A stretch of DNA of 64,000 nt, from positions 61,912,436 through 61,976,435 of the forward strand of contig CM070917.1 of the NCBI GenBank assembly GCA_036417435.1, in the 5' to 3' direction. Positions 63,878 to 64,000 of this stretch are shown in pieces. This DNA comes from Inia geoffrensis (taxonomy: Eukaryota; Chordata; Mammalia; Artiodactyla; Iniidae). The notes below the pieces were generated by a model. It saw nothing but the letters and a program-made list of their open reading frames with translations. It was not told the origin of the DNA and did no database searches. Position 1 is the stretch's first letter; each line of letters begins with the position of its first letter. The translations under genes were made by a program, and so were the position numbers.

Positions 63878-64000
63878 CTGAGGAGGGAGGGGCAGGAGGC
63901 CAGGGAGTGAGAGGCCCCCGGGGGGGGGGGGGTGCCGAGGGAGGAGGAGCCAAGATTCTCTGTCCCGCTAGGATCTGGCCGCCTTCCTCCCCCACCCACC

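Overview
The window is mammalian nuclear DNA, almost certainly from a cetacean. Its genes are split by GT-AG introns and carry CpG-island promoters. The young interspersed repeats are tRNA-derived CHR SINEs of the cetacean type, which open with a 'ccctggtggcgcagtgg' signature and end in an A-rich tail after 'gcgtaccgc'. L1, L2, MIR and DNA-transposon fossils fill the introns. Nothing suggests prokaryotic or plasmid DNA.

Four protein-coding genes are present, in the order LLGL2 (minus) - TSEN54 (minus) - CASKIN2 (plus) - TMEM94 (minus). From what I know of human 17q25.1 this is the same order and relative orientation, read from the opposite end. Positions 1-950 are a nest of SINEs inside an L1 fragment. 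LLGL2 fills 1.66-28.4 kb: nine exons carrying the first ~345 codons (1,663-16,778), a long first intron, and a CpG-island promoter at about 27.4-28.4 kb. Its C-terminal two thirds lie before position 1. TSEN54 is complete (11 coding exons, 29,260-35,976, 532 codons). TSEN54 and CASKIN2 start head to head across a CpG-rich interval of about 1.1 kb. CASKIN2 is complete in its coding part (19 exons, 38,841-50,169, 1,200 codons). TMEM94 runs tail to tail with it (29 exons visible, 51,949-63,877, about 1,312 codons) and loses only its first ~45 residues beyond position 64,000.

I reconstructed every exon from splice sites and checked that reading phase carries through each junction. All four frames stay open, with no frameshift or premature stop. 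The genes are unrelated in function: epithelial polarity (LLGL2), tRNA intron removal (TSEN54), an ankyrin/SH3/SAM scaffold (CASKIN2) and a P-type-ATPase-like ER membrane protein (TMEM94). Their adjacency is ordinary conserved synteny, not an operon-like pathway.

I see no new biological system here. The points most worth a second look are the shared TSEN54/CASKIN2 promoter region with a (GC)8 tract beside the TSEN54 start codon, the altered phosphorylation motif and a possible alternative donor in TMEM94, the nested SINE/L1 structure at the left end with readable target-site duplications, two short tandem duplications in introns, and a 25-kb SINE-free stretch over TSEN54-CASKIN2-TMEM94.
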